A DNA stretch of 64,000 bases, from positions 186,001-250,000 of the forward strand of contig JABANP010000016.1 in the NCBI GenBank assembly GCA_013115135.1. Direction: 5' to 3'. Origin of the DNA: Perkinsus olseni (lineage: Eukaryota > Perkinsozoa > Perkinsida > Perkinsidae). A program made the translations under genes and the position numbers. Below the pieces are notes generated by a model that was given only the letters and a program-made list of their open reading frames with translations, was not told the DNA's origin and made no database searches. Below are positions 36,810 to 47,464 of the stretch, piece by piece (within the stretch, counting starts at the first letter, position 1; the number at the start of each line of letters is the position of its first letter).

Positions 36810-37679
36810 TTGTCGTGGACTAGGGCTCCATCACGCATCCGACCCGCCGCTGGATGGGGGGCTCTGATACTCACGCTTCACCCTAGCTGTCGTGTATTCG
36901 TCCGTTCTGCAGTGAGGGGCCAGTACCTCTCGGATACGTCAAGGCGCGCGACGTCGTCAGAGGAAGACGCTCTCGCACCCCCTTGTTTTCGGTTATTGTC
37001 TCAGCGTTCTAATGATGTTGCGGAGGTGGTGCCTCAGCCAGCTGGCAGCGAGGCCGTCCTCTCGGCATCCAGTGGTGTCGGCAGTACGATACGTCCATCC
37101 TGTTCCCGAGAGGAGGGTGGAGCATATCAAGGAGGATGGGCAGGAGGAAGAGTCGGCGCCAACCCCTGGTGGAGAGAGGATCGACTATAAAGTGAGCAGT
37201 GTACAGCCTGATTCCGCTTAGTTAGTTCTGGGTGTCAGATTCTGAAGACGGTTAATGGGCGGTATCCGGTCTACAAGCGGTTCATGAAGTCAGGCCGAGA
37301 GGTATACTGCTTTCTTCCGAGTGACCAAATTTGTTTAAACTCATCCCTCTTGGAACAAGATACATCGGTGCTAGTCTGACTGAGCCGGCTGTCGGCGTTG
37401 GTCCTAAAACTCACACACACCTCAGATTGGTTAGATTGCGTGGATGACAGGGCGTACATCCGTCCGCAGGTCAACACGATTGTGAGGCACGTTCGGGGAG
37501 ACATAAACCAGTGCCGCCGTCATCTGTCGGAGATCTGCGAGGCCCCGGTAATTTCCTGTAGAAGGGTGGGCTCGGTCACTTCGGCCGGCGTCCAGGTTCG
37601 TCTCCACATCGGGTCGCTGGAGGTTCGAGGTATACACACTTGGAAGATTGTGGAGTTTTTCAGAAGCATCAATATGTGA
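36810..37679 (+). CDS. mitochondrial large-subunit ribosomal protein mL49 (Img2) -like
   Basis: Small mitoribosomal protein. The diagnostic core is ILKTVNGRYPVYKRFMKSGR (about 37240), then INQCRRHLSEICEAPVIS with a preceding VNTIVRHVRGD (about 37460), and VQVRLHIGSLEVRGIHTWKI with VEFF before the stop at 37679. The order YPVY, RKI/RHV-GDI, then a C-terminal strand-helix matches the Img2/mL49 fold. The upstream exon is basic at first (LTLHPSCRVFVRSAVRGQYL), compatible with mitochondrial import. It then becomes acidic (EHIKEDGQEEESAPTPGGE), spliced from a different frame. No in-frame ATG was found upstream of 36854, so the true first exon is unresolved; 36810 is only the left end of the open frame. 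Confidence 0.7.
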
Positions 37680-37748
37680 TTGCCATGGGAATCGTTTCTG
37701 CTACTTTTACTGCTGCTTCTGTGTTTGGAACGGGCGGTAGGGAGAGGT

Positions 37749-39602
37749 ATGAACCTTTTCGAACAATTGGCGAGCCGGTTCTCGACTCGACCCACCCTAG
37801 GAAACGAGTATCTACGGCAAACACTGTTGAGCTGTCTCGATACCCTTCGCGGCGGTGACCATAGTTGTTGCTCAGATTGCTGTTAGTTTTCTCATGTCCC
37901 GTCAGTTCCTCCACCGGGCCGTTTTGCCTGTGTCTGCAGTAGCTTGCGGGGTGAGTTCGTCTCTTCGGCTTGTCTCCATCGTTCTCGCATATCTCGTCAT
38001 CTCTCAGTTCATCGCCGTGAGCGATTCTAGGAACCGTCCGAGACCTAGGGTATGGTGTGAAGAGGATCCCGAGGGATTGGATTAGGGATGAGATGAAGCA
38101 TAAGAGCATGGAAGAGATCACCATGGGCCAGTATGGGTACGTACCTAGACTCGCCACTCAATCACCTGAGCCACGTCCTATCACAACTCTGTGGTCCATA
38201 CAGTACTTCCATCCTGATGATCTGGTGGCTGAGTGCTTGATTTCGGTACCTTGTTACTTCAGGAAATGGACAAGGCTTTGGAACTCGGATTGGGACGGCC
38301 GTAATCCTCGTGAAGATGCCAAAAAGTAGGTTATTCATACGGGAGGAGTCTCACTGCTTTTCTACCCAGGAAAAGAAGTCTACGGACAAGGAAGGCGAAG
38401 GGGATGGCAAGGTGCACCACTAATCGTTGGGAAGGCGTACTCTGAGTGCTTCGGTCTCAGACTGCCTCGAAGAAGGAGTACAAACCCACTGTGCACTTGC
38501 TGCTCATACGACATGGTCAGTACAACCTGGACTCGGATGAGAACGAATTGACGGAGCTTGGCAAAGAGCAGAGTCGGATAGTCGGTAGCAGCTGTCCTGC
38601 CTTCATGGGATGGTAGTTCACGTGGCTGTTGCCCAGGCCAGCGGCTGAAGCAGATGACGGATGGTATGAAGTCGGACCGGTACGGCACGAGAAAGATAAA
38701 GTAGGGGCGTCTTGGCTTGAGGGAATCAGGTTTACGGGAACGTCGACAGGTTCAAGAAGCTAATCTCCTCAGACGTGCTGCGGGCCAAACAAACCGCGGA
38801 GATCATTCACGAGGTAGGGCGGAAACGCAGCGATGTGCCGGTAAAGAACTCCTGTATAGGTCCTCGGCGGCGAGGAGGCAGTCCATTATGAAGATCCGGA
38901 CCCGATTCTCGGCAGAGGGCTGGCCGTGCGTGCCCATGCCGATGTCTGAGAGGGTCAGTGGTCTTCAGCGCTTTCAGTCGGGAGTGAACCGTGCTCAACT
39001 CAGAGCTACTCAAAGATAAGACCTGCTCGCCTGCTAGAGGAGGGCAACAGGCTCGAGGCGGCGTACAGGAAGTACGTTCATCGAGCACGTGATCATAAGA
39101 AGACGCAAAAGAAGAAGGACAAGCCACAGGAGGAGGAACAGAAGAAAACCGAGGAGAAAACCAAAAAGATATCAGAGGATTACTATAAGTGGGAAGATCG
39201 AGCGCGCAGGACAGGTGGACCTGAGACGCTGGCTGATGTAGGCCCAGCAAAGGAAGCGGTAGGGGAGGACGGTGACGACGAGGAGGACCTCACCAAGGGA
39301 CATGAGTATTACATCGTAGTCTGCCACATGAACGTCATTAGGTAGGCTGGGCAGCCACTGCCATCGCTCCGCAAGGAACCTCCCACTCAGGTACTTCGTC
39401 TGTAGGGCTCTGCAGCTCCCACCTGAAGCTTGGCTCAGGATGGGCGGGGAGAACTGCGGCATCACCGAAATAATAGTATGCCTCATGTCTGGCCGTCCCG
39501 ACAAATTAGACTTCTCTGCAGGTGCGTGACGATGGCGGCGTGAGTCTGGCTCGGTTTGGCGACAATGGCCATCTGACTATCGAGCAAAGTACCTTCCACT
39601 GA
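37749..39602 (+). CDS. PGAM5-like mitochondrial Ser/Thr phosphatase
   Basis: Histidine phosphatase of the phosphoglycerate-mutase fold, similar to PGAM5, which acts as a protein phosphatase at mitochondria. Diagnostic pieces are the W-x2-DWD-x-R-P motif [14 protein letters not shown] (about 38280), the catalytic [20 protein letters not shown] (about 38493), [16 protein letters not shown] (about 38765), a lysine-rich insertion ([17 protein letters not shown]), [12 protein letters not shown] (second catalytic His, about 39310), [20 protein letters not shown] and the last exon [20 protein letters not shown] with stop at 39600-39602. The exon chain before 38250 is tentative: the ATG at 37749 begins [20 protein letters not shown], but 38057 is an alternative. 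A frame discrepancy at an A-run near 38325 is noted. A decayed copy of the 3' end lies at 50135-50340. Confidence 0.8.
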
Positions 39603-39690
39603 AAGGCGTACTGCCACCGTTGGTAAAGTCCTCGGCCTGTTTCACACCGAGTGATGCAACGTGCTCACTTCCTCTCTGTCGGTGTCGAGT
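39592..39690. repeat. 99-base block identical to 50326-50424
   Basis: Covers the PGAM5-like stop codon and the start of its 3' flank. It is identical, read by eye, to 50326-50424, whereas sequence on both sides is only about 75-85% alike. The wider duplicated segment spans about 39380-39960 here. Confidence 0.85.
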
Positions 39691-40093
39691 TTCGAGTCCC
39701 CGACTCTATTCGTAGAGTACCGAATTACGAGTGTAGGATTTCTTTAGAAGATGGTCTCAGTCACCAGAAAAGCATCTGTCGGTTCGATTCCGAGATGAAA
39801 CCCGTCGATTGAGATGCTGATTACGCTGAATGCGTCTTATCGGAGGAGGTTCTGGAAGGTTTACCTGGGGCATTGAGTAAGATAGCAGAAATATTACGAA
39901 GGGTACATGCTCAAAAACCTGCGTGTGCTCAACCTCAAAAATTTGAGTAGTATCATCGTTCTGTACAGCAAACTGGCAGACTTGTATCTGCCCATGCGGA
40001 CTCGTTCGTTTGAATCTTTCCTTAGTAGACACTACCAGCTTCAAGCTGGTACAGTAGCCCTAGGCATGTAGACTCGTAAAAATGCTGTAGAAG

Positions 40094-40424
40094 GCTCCCT
40101 AGTGCCCCGAGGGGGGTCCCTAGTGCCCCGAGGGGGGTCCCTAGTGCCCCGAGGGGGGTCCCTAGTGCCCCGAGGGGGGTCCCTAGTGCCCCGAGGGGGG
40201 TCCCTAGTGCCCCGAGGGGGGTCCCTAGTGCCCCGAGGGGGGTCCCTAGTGCCCCGAGGGGGGTCCCTAGTGCCCCGAGGGGGGTCCCTAGTGCCCCGAG
40301 GGGGGTCCCTAGTGCCCCGAGGGGGGTCCCTAGTGCCCCGAGGGGGGTCCCTAGTGCCCCGAGGGGGGTCCCTAGTGCCCCGAGGGGGTCCCTAGTGCCT
40401 CGAGGGGGGTCCTTAGTGTCCTAG
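40094..40424 (+). repeat. 21-base minisatellite, about 16 units
   Basis: Tandem array of the unit GGTCCCTAGTGCCCCGAGGGG, nearly perfect. One unit lacks a single G (about 40383-40388), and the last units have drifted (GCCTCG, CCTTAGTGTC). In one frame it reads as a repeated RGGSLVP heptapeptide, but no flanking coding signal supports translation. It sits between the PGAM5-like gene and the fatty-acid hydroxylase gene. Confidence 0.97.
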
Positions 40425-41155
40425 TGAACATCAGCGACAACTCTACATCGTCGACGGTTAGTCACAGCCTCTCTATCACGCTAAATCTTGAGAAGAAGTA
40501 AGATCGGCAATTTATCAGATGGGCCGGCTCGTTGGTGTACCGAAAGCTCCTACGTGGGCATCGGAAGGCATCGTGGCTGAAAGCACCGTGGTTGATTCGT
40601 GTTCGAGCTGGTTCTCGTCTGCGGTGCAAGAGGATACAGCGTTGCAGTCACCGCATCATCAAAGCGAACTGAGAATGCCACGCCTCCCTCAACTTCACGC
40701 AATGTCTGTGGGGTTCGGGTGTATTAACGGCAGGTGTTCCGCTCCCTTGAGGGTTGTCAGACATTGACTGAACCCAACAATTCAGAACTTGAGCCAAGAT
40801 GGCTACGAACTGACTTATACCAATCTCATCAATACTGATCGCACAACAACCAACCAGTGTTACCATAGCTAAAAGGGTGCACGCATGCACACTGAGATTG
40901 GGAGATAGACACAATAAGACATTCCTCTAACAGTGAGAAACGACCGCAGCGTGAATACTATCACCAATGGTGATCCACCATTTTGGTGAATGTATTTCGG
41001 TCTTTCTCGCCGGCACTCAGTCGATGTCGAATGCCATGGTCAAGAAAGGAATGGAAAAATGTTTTTACAAAGAACATGTTCGTCGTCGTTGAATCGTGAA
41101 TGCAATGTGATGTGCACGGCAAGCCAATTCACACGACAGAGAAAACCTGATTCCT
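40425..41155. other. intergenic, no supported gene
   Basis: Short open frames on both strands only, none with family resemblance. The 3' end of the hydroxylase gene is at the right edge. Confidence 0.4.
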
Positions 41156-42447
41156 TTACTTGGCATCTCCAGTTTCGGCTTCGGATTCTCTAACGCGGTA
41201 TGTACCTTGACAGAGTTTAGCGTCAGTACAGATTAGTTGTGAACTCTCTACCATGTAGATAGTCGAGAATGCCGAGTACTCCGTAATTGCAATTACCACG
41301 CTCATGGTGCAGGTCATGCATCTCGGGGTTCAATACCTGATATGAGCTGAATTGAAAACCCACCTGCCGTACTGCCTTCTACAAAAATGTGATCGTATCC
41401 TGAGTGGGACACCAAGGTGTTGATGAAGGCAAATGTCAGCCATAATGTAAAGGTAAGTATCTGACTCGTCAAATCAAGATTCTCCCTGATGCTATGCCTT
41501 ACGTGAGACTGCATTATGATTGTCCCGGCCAGTATTGGCGTCACGTTGGTCACAATTTGGTCGATCGGGTGGTTGTGTAGGGCTTGAAGAGGGACGGGAG
41601 CTGTGAACCTAGGCATCACTATATCACTGACGGGACTCAATTTCCTCGGGGAGATTATTCTTGTTCTGTGCTCGTTACCTATGATGTAGTTTGTGCACAG
41701 CCCTATAGCCTGCCTTCCATTCATGAAACAGCCGATGCAGGTAGTAAAGCATCACCTCCTCCACGAGCATGTAGACTAATATATCACGAGCTACATACTG
41801 GTACCGCGGCAGTTCTCCAAATACGAAATCTGAATGCTCAACTCACGGATATATATACGAGAGTGGCCACAGAGGGCTTACCGTCCTTCGTAAAATACAT
41901 GAGCACGACGTACCTGAAGCCCGAGGAGACGATTCATAGCAGCGAATCATTATGAATTGTATAGTATGCTCACGCGTAGGCGTTGCCAACAATCCACGCC
42001 AAAAGAATGACTGGCATTCCGGCGAATATAGACTGGTATCCTTTCCTGAGTTGCATTTTCCCCTTAGTGAAGCGGAGAACCTGCTAGTAATGGAGCAACA
42101 ATGATACATGTAGCGATCTTACTGTAGGCAGTGATAGTAATATGCCGCTCCCAAAGTAGCCGAAATGGCCCAATGGACCAAGGAAGCCAATGAGCACATC
42201 ACTCTTGGAGAGATTACCGTCCGCGACGAACCGTTTGGTGTACCAGGGATAAATAGTCCTGAAGAGGTGACGATCCAGCTTCTCCAGTGAAGCGGCATTT
42301 GTCAGTGGCAGTCATCGCGAACCTCTCAGCCATGTACACGAGTGGGTTGAGAGCGAGCAGGAAAAGCGTAACGTAGAACATGATATACGCCACCCTGGAT
42401 CGGACCTACCGAAGAAGTTGGAATGCAGTCATGTAGGTGATTGTCAT
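41156..42447 (-). CDS. fatty-acid hydroxylase / sterol desaturase family enzyme
   Basis: Membrane diiron oxygenase of the FA_hydroxylase superfamily (sterol C4/C5 or sphingolipid-type oxidases in the ER). It is broken into small exons. Exons in order, minus strand, are DRHLFRTIYPWYTKRFVADG with LSKSDVLIGFLGPLGHFGYF (about 42260-42130); VLRFTKGKMQLRKGYQSIFA with GMPVILLAWIVGNAY (about 42085-41975); VVLMYFTKD; DFVFGELPRYQYVARDILVY; and then the histidine boxes: MLYYLHRLFHEWKAGYRAVH with KLHH (HxxxH and HxxHH), VPLQALHNHPIDQIV, SHSGYDHIF, and EMHDLHHERGNCNYGVLGIL with DYLHGTYR. The third HxxHH box is complete. Stop at 41158-41156. Intron ends keep phase at each of these joins. The first exon is uncertain (a candidate ATG is at 42447), and further exons may lie upstream to about 43250. 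Confidence 0.82.
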
Positions 42448-42529
42448 TCAATGTGTCTCATCCTACCAGTGAGAGGGAGGAGGGAAAGCCTTCGGGCTTA
42501 CTTTCCCTCGGAGAATGAGATGTAGCCAT

Positions 42530-43250
42530 GGAGAAGCTGGGCTGATACCGATAAAGATTGTCAGAACTGGCGACAGACTGACGTGCAACTCGACACTTGT
42601 AGCCGATGTGAGGCCAAAAAAGAATTATCTCAGATGTTTGGCCTGCTTTTTACGCTTAGCAAATCGATCGCGTCACACTTGTGAGTCTCGCCGCGAGGCT
42701 AGCACATCGGGCATCTGGGGGTCGCAGATCTGACTTATGATAGACCAGCAGCATGACTGTAATCGGTGGTCTCAAGCTGCAGGCGACTGAATAAGATTGT
42801 GCTCTTCTACTCGATGCGGTCCCTGGTCTCTAAAGAGGGGAAGCCTTCATCCGCGAGGAGTGAAGGAGGGGAGGAAAGTATAGCGCAATCTATCCCATGC
42901 GCACATGCACGCGGCCCCGAAAGACGTCGTCCCCAGCATATCTCGGCATGAGAGAAAGAGGCCAGTCATGGATCAGTATCGTAAAGTGGCATATACCTGT
43001 GCATGCTCGAGAATACCGCTTCCATGCCATTTATCATTCCAGTGGGATTCTGATGAATGAATGAGACCGTTGAGGCTATCGTGCAGGCTTCAACAGTGTC
43101 CCACTGCATGCGTGCAACTAGGTACAAAGTCCACTCTAGTACATAGTACCATGACTATGTAGATTACGGGTTCGTAGGCCGATTGAACAGGATGGAGAGC
43201 AGCGATCACAGCCGGCGGATGTGCAGCGGCATATCTCAATAAGATAGAGG
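42530..43250 (-). CDS. possible upstream exons of a membrane protein
   Basis: Minus-strand segments here read like coding sequence: RYAAAHPPAVIAALHPVQSA with YEPVIYIVMVL (about 43240-43150), MQWDTVEACTIASTVSFIHQ with NPTGMINGMEAVFSSMH (about 43120-43005), and a hydrophobic SLSPVLTIFIGISPASPWLH (about 42580-42520). They could be 5' exons of the hydroxylase gene at 41156-42447 or a separate membrane protein. Splice joins were not established. Confidence 0.3.
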
Positions 43251-43272
43251 TGGTGACGGTGTTAGTTTTTCA

Positions 43273-43775
43273 ATGTGCTCGGATCTAGGTTCGTTATCAG
43301 ATGTTCCAAGCGACGTAATGGAGACGGAGGTCACTGACGAGGCGAAGGGTGAGGATAAGTGCGAGTACTGTAGCCTTGATCTCTCCACGATCAATACGAT
43401 GAATATTCTCGAGCATCAGAGGTCTCACGGACGTGTTCGAACTTCACCAACTCTGCCATACCATCAACTCGGAAGGTTTCTCATTCCCAGCTGCCTTGTG
43501 AAGTCCCTTCATACTATTGCAGTGCCAGTAGTCTGCTGTGGTGTAGAGGTACATTGTACTCATCGTCTAGCGCATCGTAAAACCAAAATGTCATGTTCTA
43601 CCGGGGAGTACCGTTCTCCACGGACCGTCCGCGAAAGACGTTCTCCGAGTACGTCCGTCAGCGTGTCAACGAGAGTGGCAGCAGTATTACTTTTGTTGAA
43701 TCGCTCGATGAGTCGAGGTCGATCACCATTATTAGACTGTCTTACTGTGGGAGTATGCCCTTCCAGCTCTTGTAG
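43273..43775 (+). CDS. unidentified small protein with Cys/His cluster
   Basis: Not recognised. The N-terminal part is acidic (VPSDVMETEVTDEAKGEDK), followed by CEYCSLDLSTINTMNILEHQ and RSH. This is a Cys-x2-Cys...His-x3-His arrangement that could bind zinc but has unusual spacing for a C2H2 finger. The C-terminal exon reads FYRGVPFSTDRPRKTFSEYV and ends SYCGSMPFQLL before the stop at 43773-43775. The middle is probably interrupted by one or two introns. It ends only 18 bases before the foldback palindrome. Confidence 0.4.
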
Positions 43776-43793
43776 CATACGAGAGGGCACCAG

Positions 43794-43857
43794 GAATTCA
43801 CATACGTATGTGAATTCGTGCAGTAGTAGTTGTATATACAATTACTACTGCACGAAT
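43794..43857. repeat. double palindrome / foldback
   Basis: A perfect 24-base palindrome (43794-43817, GAATTCACATAC mirrored) abuts and overlaps a 44-base inverted repeat (43814-43857, arms of 22 bases starting ATTCGTGCAGTAGTA, one mismatch, no loop). Together they could extrude as cruciforms, or fold as two adjacent hairpins in RNA just downstream of the stop at 43775. Confidence 0.95.
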
Positions 43858-44984
43858 ACTATTTGGTAGACTGTCGGCAGGCCGATGCCTCATGCTCATG
43901 CTGCTAATCCTGAAATGTCTTCTCTCTGATGTCTAATCGCGTCTTTTTTGTTACGCCGTCTCTCCATCGTTGTGTTCTTATGGCCGTGGAGCGCAGTACT
44001 CTGAGCGCACATCCTGCTGTGCATCACGTGCCTGTGCGGTGTGTGTTTTCTCACGGTCATTTCATGGCTCAGCAATCGACTCGATGTAATGAGTCTTCCC
44101 GGTCCGATGATCGGACCTGTTCCCCATCCACGAGCCCAGGTCGTTATGGAAGTACATGCCTGGGGACCGTGAAATGACCGTTGGACCTCTGCATCAGAGG
44201 TTGGCAGGAGAGGCTCTGATGCTAGTCGCATCTTATTCCTTGTGATGCCGACCCTGTATGATATATCATATTGCTGATCGGACCGCCGTAGACCAACTGA
44301 ATCCGCTCGGCTGAATGCAGGCTATTCGTCTTACCATGCCTCCTTAACTCCGATCGAGTTCCGTTGCTCATGCCGTAGCGTGTGGAAGGGATTTTTCACT
44401 TTTGTCGACGAGCTGTGACCGGCGTTCCTGAGCAATCGTGGAGCGCCGGACTCAGCTTTATCATGTAGGACGCCTCAGAAGAAGAGGAGGAGACCCACAG
44501 TGGGCCCATCTCCTCGGAAAAATGTGCGACAATGTGCGACAGCCAGCCGGCAGCTCATGTCACCCGGTACACCCAAATGGCACAACGTGCTATGGTATGT
44601 TTAGCGCACATCGGGGCACTTAGTGTCTCGGCTGTGCCTCCCACACTAGCAAGCTAGTGCCTTGTGTGTCGGCTCGAGCTGTCTGGTGCTCGGTCACGGT
44701 TCGATTCGACGGGCCGTCCGTCACGGGCGTCGTCCTCCCGACGCTCTCATTTTTTCAACCGAGGCCTTCGAGAGACAACTTCTGCCTGCCGAACCGCGTT
44801 TGCCATTTGTGGTATTCGCCGTCGGCTACGGCACAGTTTGCCTTCGCGTTACCGTGGCTGCCGCCGTGAGGTCCTGGCGACCTTTGGGACGCCAGTTGGG
44901 TGCCGTGCCTTACCCCATCTCGGAGACCACAGGTTTTATAAGCTGGCAGCTTGTGCGCCCACCGTTGGAGAAAAACTGTGAGCA
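43858..44984. other. gene-poor region
   Basis: Open frames at 43896-44231 (minus) and 44662-45087 (plus) overlap others in different frames and have no family resemblance. The stretch from about 44940 is the left end of the duplicated MoaC segment. Confidence 0.35.
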
Positions 44985-45044
44985 TGACACTATGGTGGGC
45001 CACATTTGGAAGACTTACTTTACGAGAAGTGCGTCGTACCACTA

Positions 45045-45794
45045 CACCTTTTCCCGAGCAAATAAAATGTTTTTTCGTTCGGTTTAAACCATTTTGATAG
45101 CAATTTAGCGAGTGTCATTGGAATTAAAAAATTGTCAAACCAAATTCGTTTTGTCACCCAAATTAATATTATGAGCAAATACGATTTAACCCGTGTCATT
45201 CTATTTAAATCTATTTTGATCCAATTTCGCTATCTAAATCATTCTGCTACTACGACCTCCTTCCTGCAACTCGAACACATACTCTAAGCTCATGAAACAC
45301 GGTAGAACACTAATGCTCGTGAATCACGAGCCGTGATTCTTGCCAACGGTAACCATACTTCAATGATTCGATCCGGTGGAAGTTCCTCCGAGAACGCTGC
45401 CACGTGTGACATCATGTCACTGGCGTGATGTCACGGCTACTACTCTATATGAACTATCTACCATGTTGCGTGTTACCCTCAGCTAATGCTGTGCCTTAGA
45501 AGTCCGACGCCATTGACGTTGATCATATTGAGATAGAAGCTACGGGATGAAAATTTCACGATGAGGCATGCAATGATTCATTGCCAATGAACAACGAGGA
45601 TGCGCGCGACTAATTCGGCGACTACTGTAGAGCATTCTAAATTGCATGGAAAGTGAGATTTAATATGCGTGACACAAGTATTTTAAACTTGCTGAAGTAT
45701 TTAAAGTGGATAAAAACTTTTTTAAAATAAAATTCGATTTTCCGTGCCCTTTTAAATCCAACGAAAAAACATTTTATTTGCTCGGGAAAAGGTG
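45045..45794. mobile_element. non-autonomous DNA element with 34-base inverted repeats, TA flanks
   Basis: A 750-base element with perfect 34-base terminal inverted repeats (outer end CACCTTTTCCCGAGC) at 45045-45078 and 45761-45794. It is flanked on both sides by TA (45043-45044 and 45795-45796). The interior is AT-rich compared with the surroundings and has no transposase-like frame, so it is MITE-like. The paralogous segment near 50900 lacks it and reads across the junction (CGTACGCCCAGTCTGG), giving a related empty site. TA flanks suggest a Tc1/mariner-type transposase supplied elsewhere. Confidence 0.92.
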
Positions 45795-46453
45795 TAGTTC
45801 AGATGATTGACTAGCGGAACCATGGAGGGCGGGATAGTATCTCGAAGCTCAGGTGCTCTTGAATGCTCTTGAAGTGCTCACTCAGTGAGCCTCACTGTGG
45901 CGAGGGACACGAATACCCGCGCAATATGACCCAAAATAGTTTTGACCTGCCCGAGGACCTTGTTGTTCGTTGGAAGCCTCGGCTGTTCCGACTGTGTCAT
46001 TCGTAGAGCCGTCAGTGCACGGTGCGCTTATGTCACAGGCTGCTATTGTCCATCCCATTCGATCAAGATCATTTAACCAAAGCGCCAGTCCGAGCTGAGT
46101 ATTGTTTGAGTTTGCGTGAGTCGCTACACTCGCGCTACCCAATGTAGTTGCGCAGTCGTACCAGTACCCATACTCCTTACGCATTTACACGGGCGTGAGG
46201 CTTTCTATATCCCGGAGAGGCTTCGAGTTGGAAGTCAATGGTGGTAACATGATCTTTGTGCCCGTGTCTTTAGCTTTTCATATCCCACCGAAAGTGCTCT
46301 TGTTGCACTACCGTCCCGAGATTGTGAGTCCGACTACTGATTGGGTAGTCGCCACGTGCTTGTGCCGGAGCGATGAAAGATGTTTCCTTTTCTGGCGGGG
46401 TCGAGTTCCGAGTAACCTCATTCCCATCTTTAATCAGCTCCTCGTCGCCATTA

Positions 46454-47035
46454 ATGCTTCGGTCAGGAGGGGTGACCCGTTTGGCCTCAGCTCTTGCTCC
46501 TACCCACCTGAGCACGGCTTCCTCGAGTGGTATCCGAATGGTGGACGTATCATCCAAAACCCCCAACCTCCGCAGGGCAACAGCTTCATGCAAAATAACG
46601 AATATTTCGCAAGAAGTTACTGACATCATTATGGGAGAGTCGGCCAAAGGCCCGGTAGCGCTGACCGCACAAGTGGCCGGCGTGCAGGCTGCCAGGAAGA
46701 CTGCTGATCTCATCCCCTTGTGTCATAATATCAGGTGGGATCATCGATCACACGCATCAAGTGACGTGTGTCCCATCAGGTTGGATTTCGCTGATGTGCA
46801 GGTCGCTCGAGCTCCCGGCGGCGTAGGAGTGCATCTAACGTCGGAGGTCGCCTGTCGTGATGCCACGGGTGTTGAGATGGAAGCTTTGACTGCGGTCAGT
46901 GTAGCAGCATTGACAGTATACGATATGGTCAAGAGTGTATGCAAGGAGGCTGTCATCACGGACATCCGCCTTGACACTAAAAGCGGCGGCAAAAGCGGAC
47001 ATTTTCTTCGATCAGATGCCACAATAGCTGAATAA
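46454..47035 (+). CDS. MoaC-type molybdenum cofactor biosynthesis protein, copy A
   Basis: Cyclic pyranopterin monophosphate synthase: with the radical-SAM enzyme MoaA it makes the first pterin intermediate of molybdenum cofactor, in mitochondria of eukaryotes. Two exons (46454-46734, 46780-47035) give 178 residues. The N-terminus [16 protein letters not shown] looks like a presequence. The conserved core follows: [73 protein letters not shown] with VKSV, and [13 protein letters not shown]. The catalytic Lys (AKG) and the Asp and Lys of YDMVK are present. The intron (45 bases) has the direct repeat ATCAGGT at both ends. A longer upstream start (46373) is open but less like the paralogue. No other cofactor gene is nearby. 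Confidence 0.92.
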   Translation: MLRSGGVTRLASALAPTHLSTASSSGIRMVDVSSKTPNLRRATASCKITNISQEVTDIIMGESAKGPVALTAQVAGVQAARKTADLIPLCHNIRWDHRSHASSDVCPIRLDFADVQVARAPGGVGVHLTSEVACRDATGVEMEALTAVSVAALTVYDMVKSVCKEAVITDIRLDTKSGGKSGHFLRSDATIAE

Positions 47036-47126
47036 GTTTGTTTCAGATATAACTGTTGGTCTTGGGTTGATCAGCTGCTTGATGAAGCGTTCAGCTTGAA
47101 TGTTCACTGCTGCCATGAATCTTATA

Positions 47127-47464
47127 CAGTCCTCCAAATGAATTAGTTTAGGTGGATAGCTATTGGAAAGACGCTTTTTCCATCGGTGTGCTGCAATGAA
47201 CCGGGAGATTAATAGTTGCAGTACTCACCCAGTAAAAACTGAGATTTCCGCCCGAATTTTAAGCCGTGTATTCCAAAATTATTTGGCATATGTTTCGAGG
47301 GACCCTCCGAGATCTCCGCACCCGTTAAGAGTTGTGGTCTGAAAATCTTGTGTTATGCTCAGTAGAGTACTAGAAGGTATCCCCAGACATTTCGTTTCGT
47401 AACTCGTCCCAGTTGGAGCTAGCGGCGAGAAAAACACGATATTCCAAATTCATTTGGAGGACTG
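47127..47464. mobile_element. MITE with 18-base inverted repeats, TA flanks
   Basis: A 338-base element with perfect 18-base terminal inverted repeats (CAGTCCTCCAAATGAATT) at 47127-47144 and 47447-47464, flanked by TA on both sides (47125-47126, 47465-47466). The CAGT terminus and TA flanks are typical of Tc1/mariner-derived MITEs. No coding frame. It lies about 90 bases downstream of MoaC copy A and is absent downstream of copy B. Confidence 0.9.

Larger units (their letters stand above)
44985..47040. repeat. MoaC segmental duplication, copy A
   Basis: Shares several blocks in the same order with 50850-53610: GGTGGGCCACATTT, GGAACCATGG-GGGCGGGATA, ATACCCGCGCAATATGACC, GTCAGTGCACGGT-CGC-TATG, GGGCTTCGAGTT/GAGGCTTCGAGTT, and then the full MoaC gene. 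The copies differ by indels, by the element at 45045-45794 (only in A) and by the cysteine-rich gene region (only in B). Confidence 0.85.

Noticed and set aside
40102..40395. 97-codon open frame over the minisatellite
   Set aside because: It is only the repeat read in one frame. No leader, splice sites or flanking coding sequence support it, and one unit breaks the phase.
43370..43430. Classical C2H2 zinc finger
   Set aside because: The Cys-Cys and His-His pairs are present, but the spacing and missing hydrophobic core residues do not fit a standard finger.
44662..45087. Three overlapping plus-strand frames of 70-141 codons
   Set aside because: The longest runs into the transposable element's terminal repeat, and none resembles a known protein.
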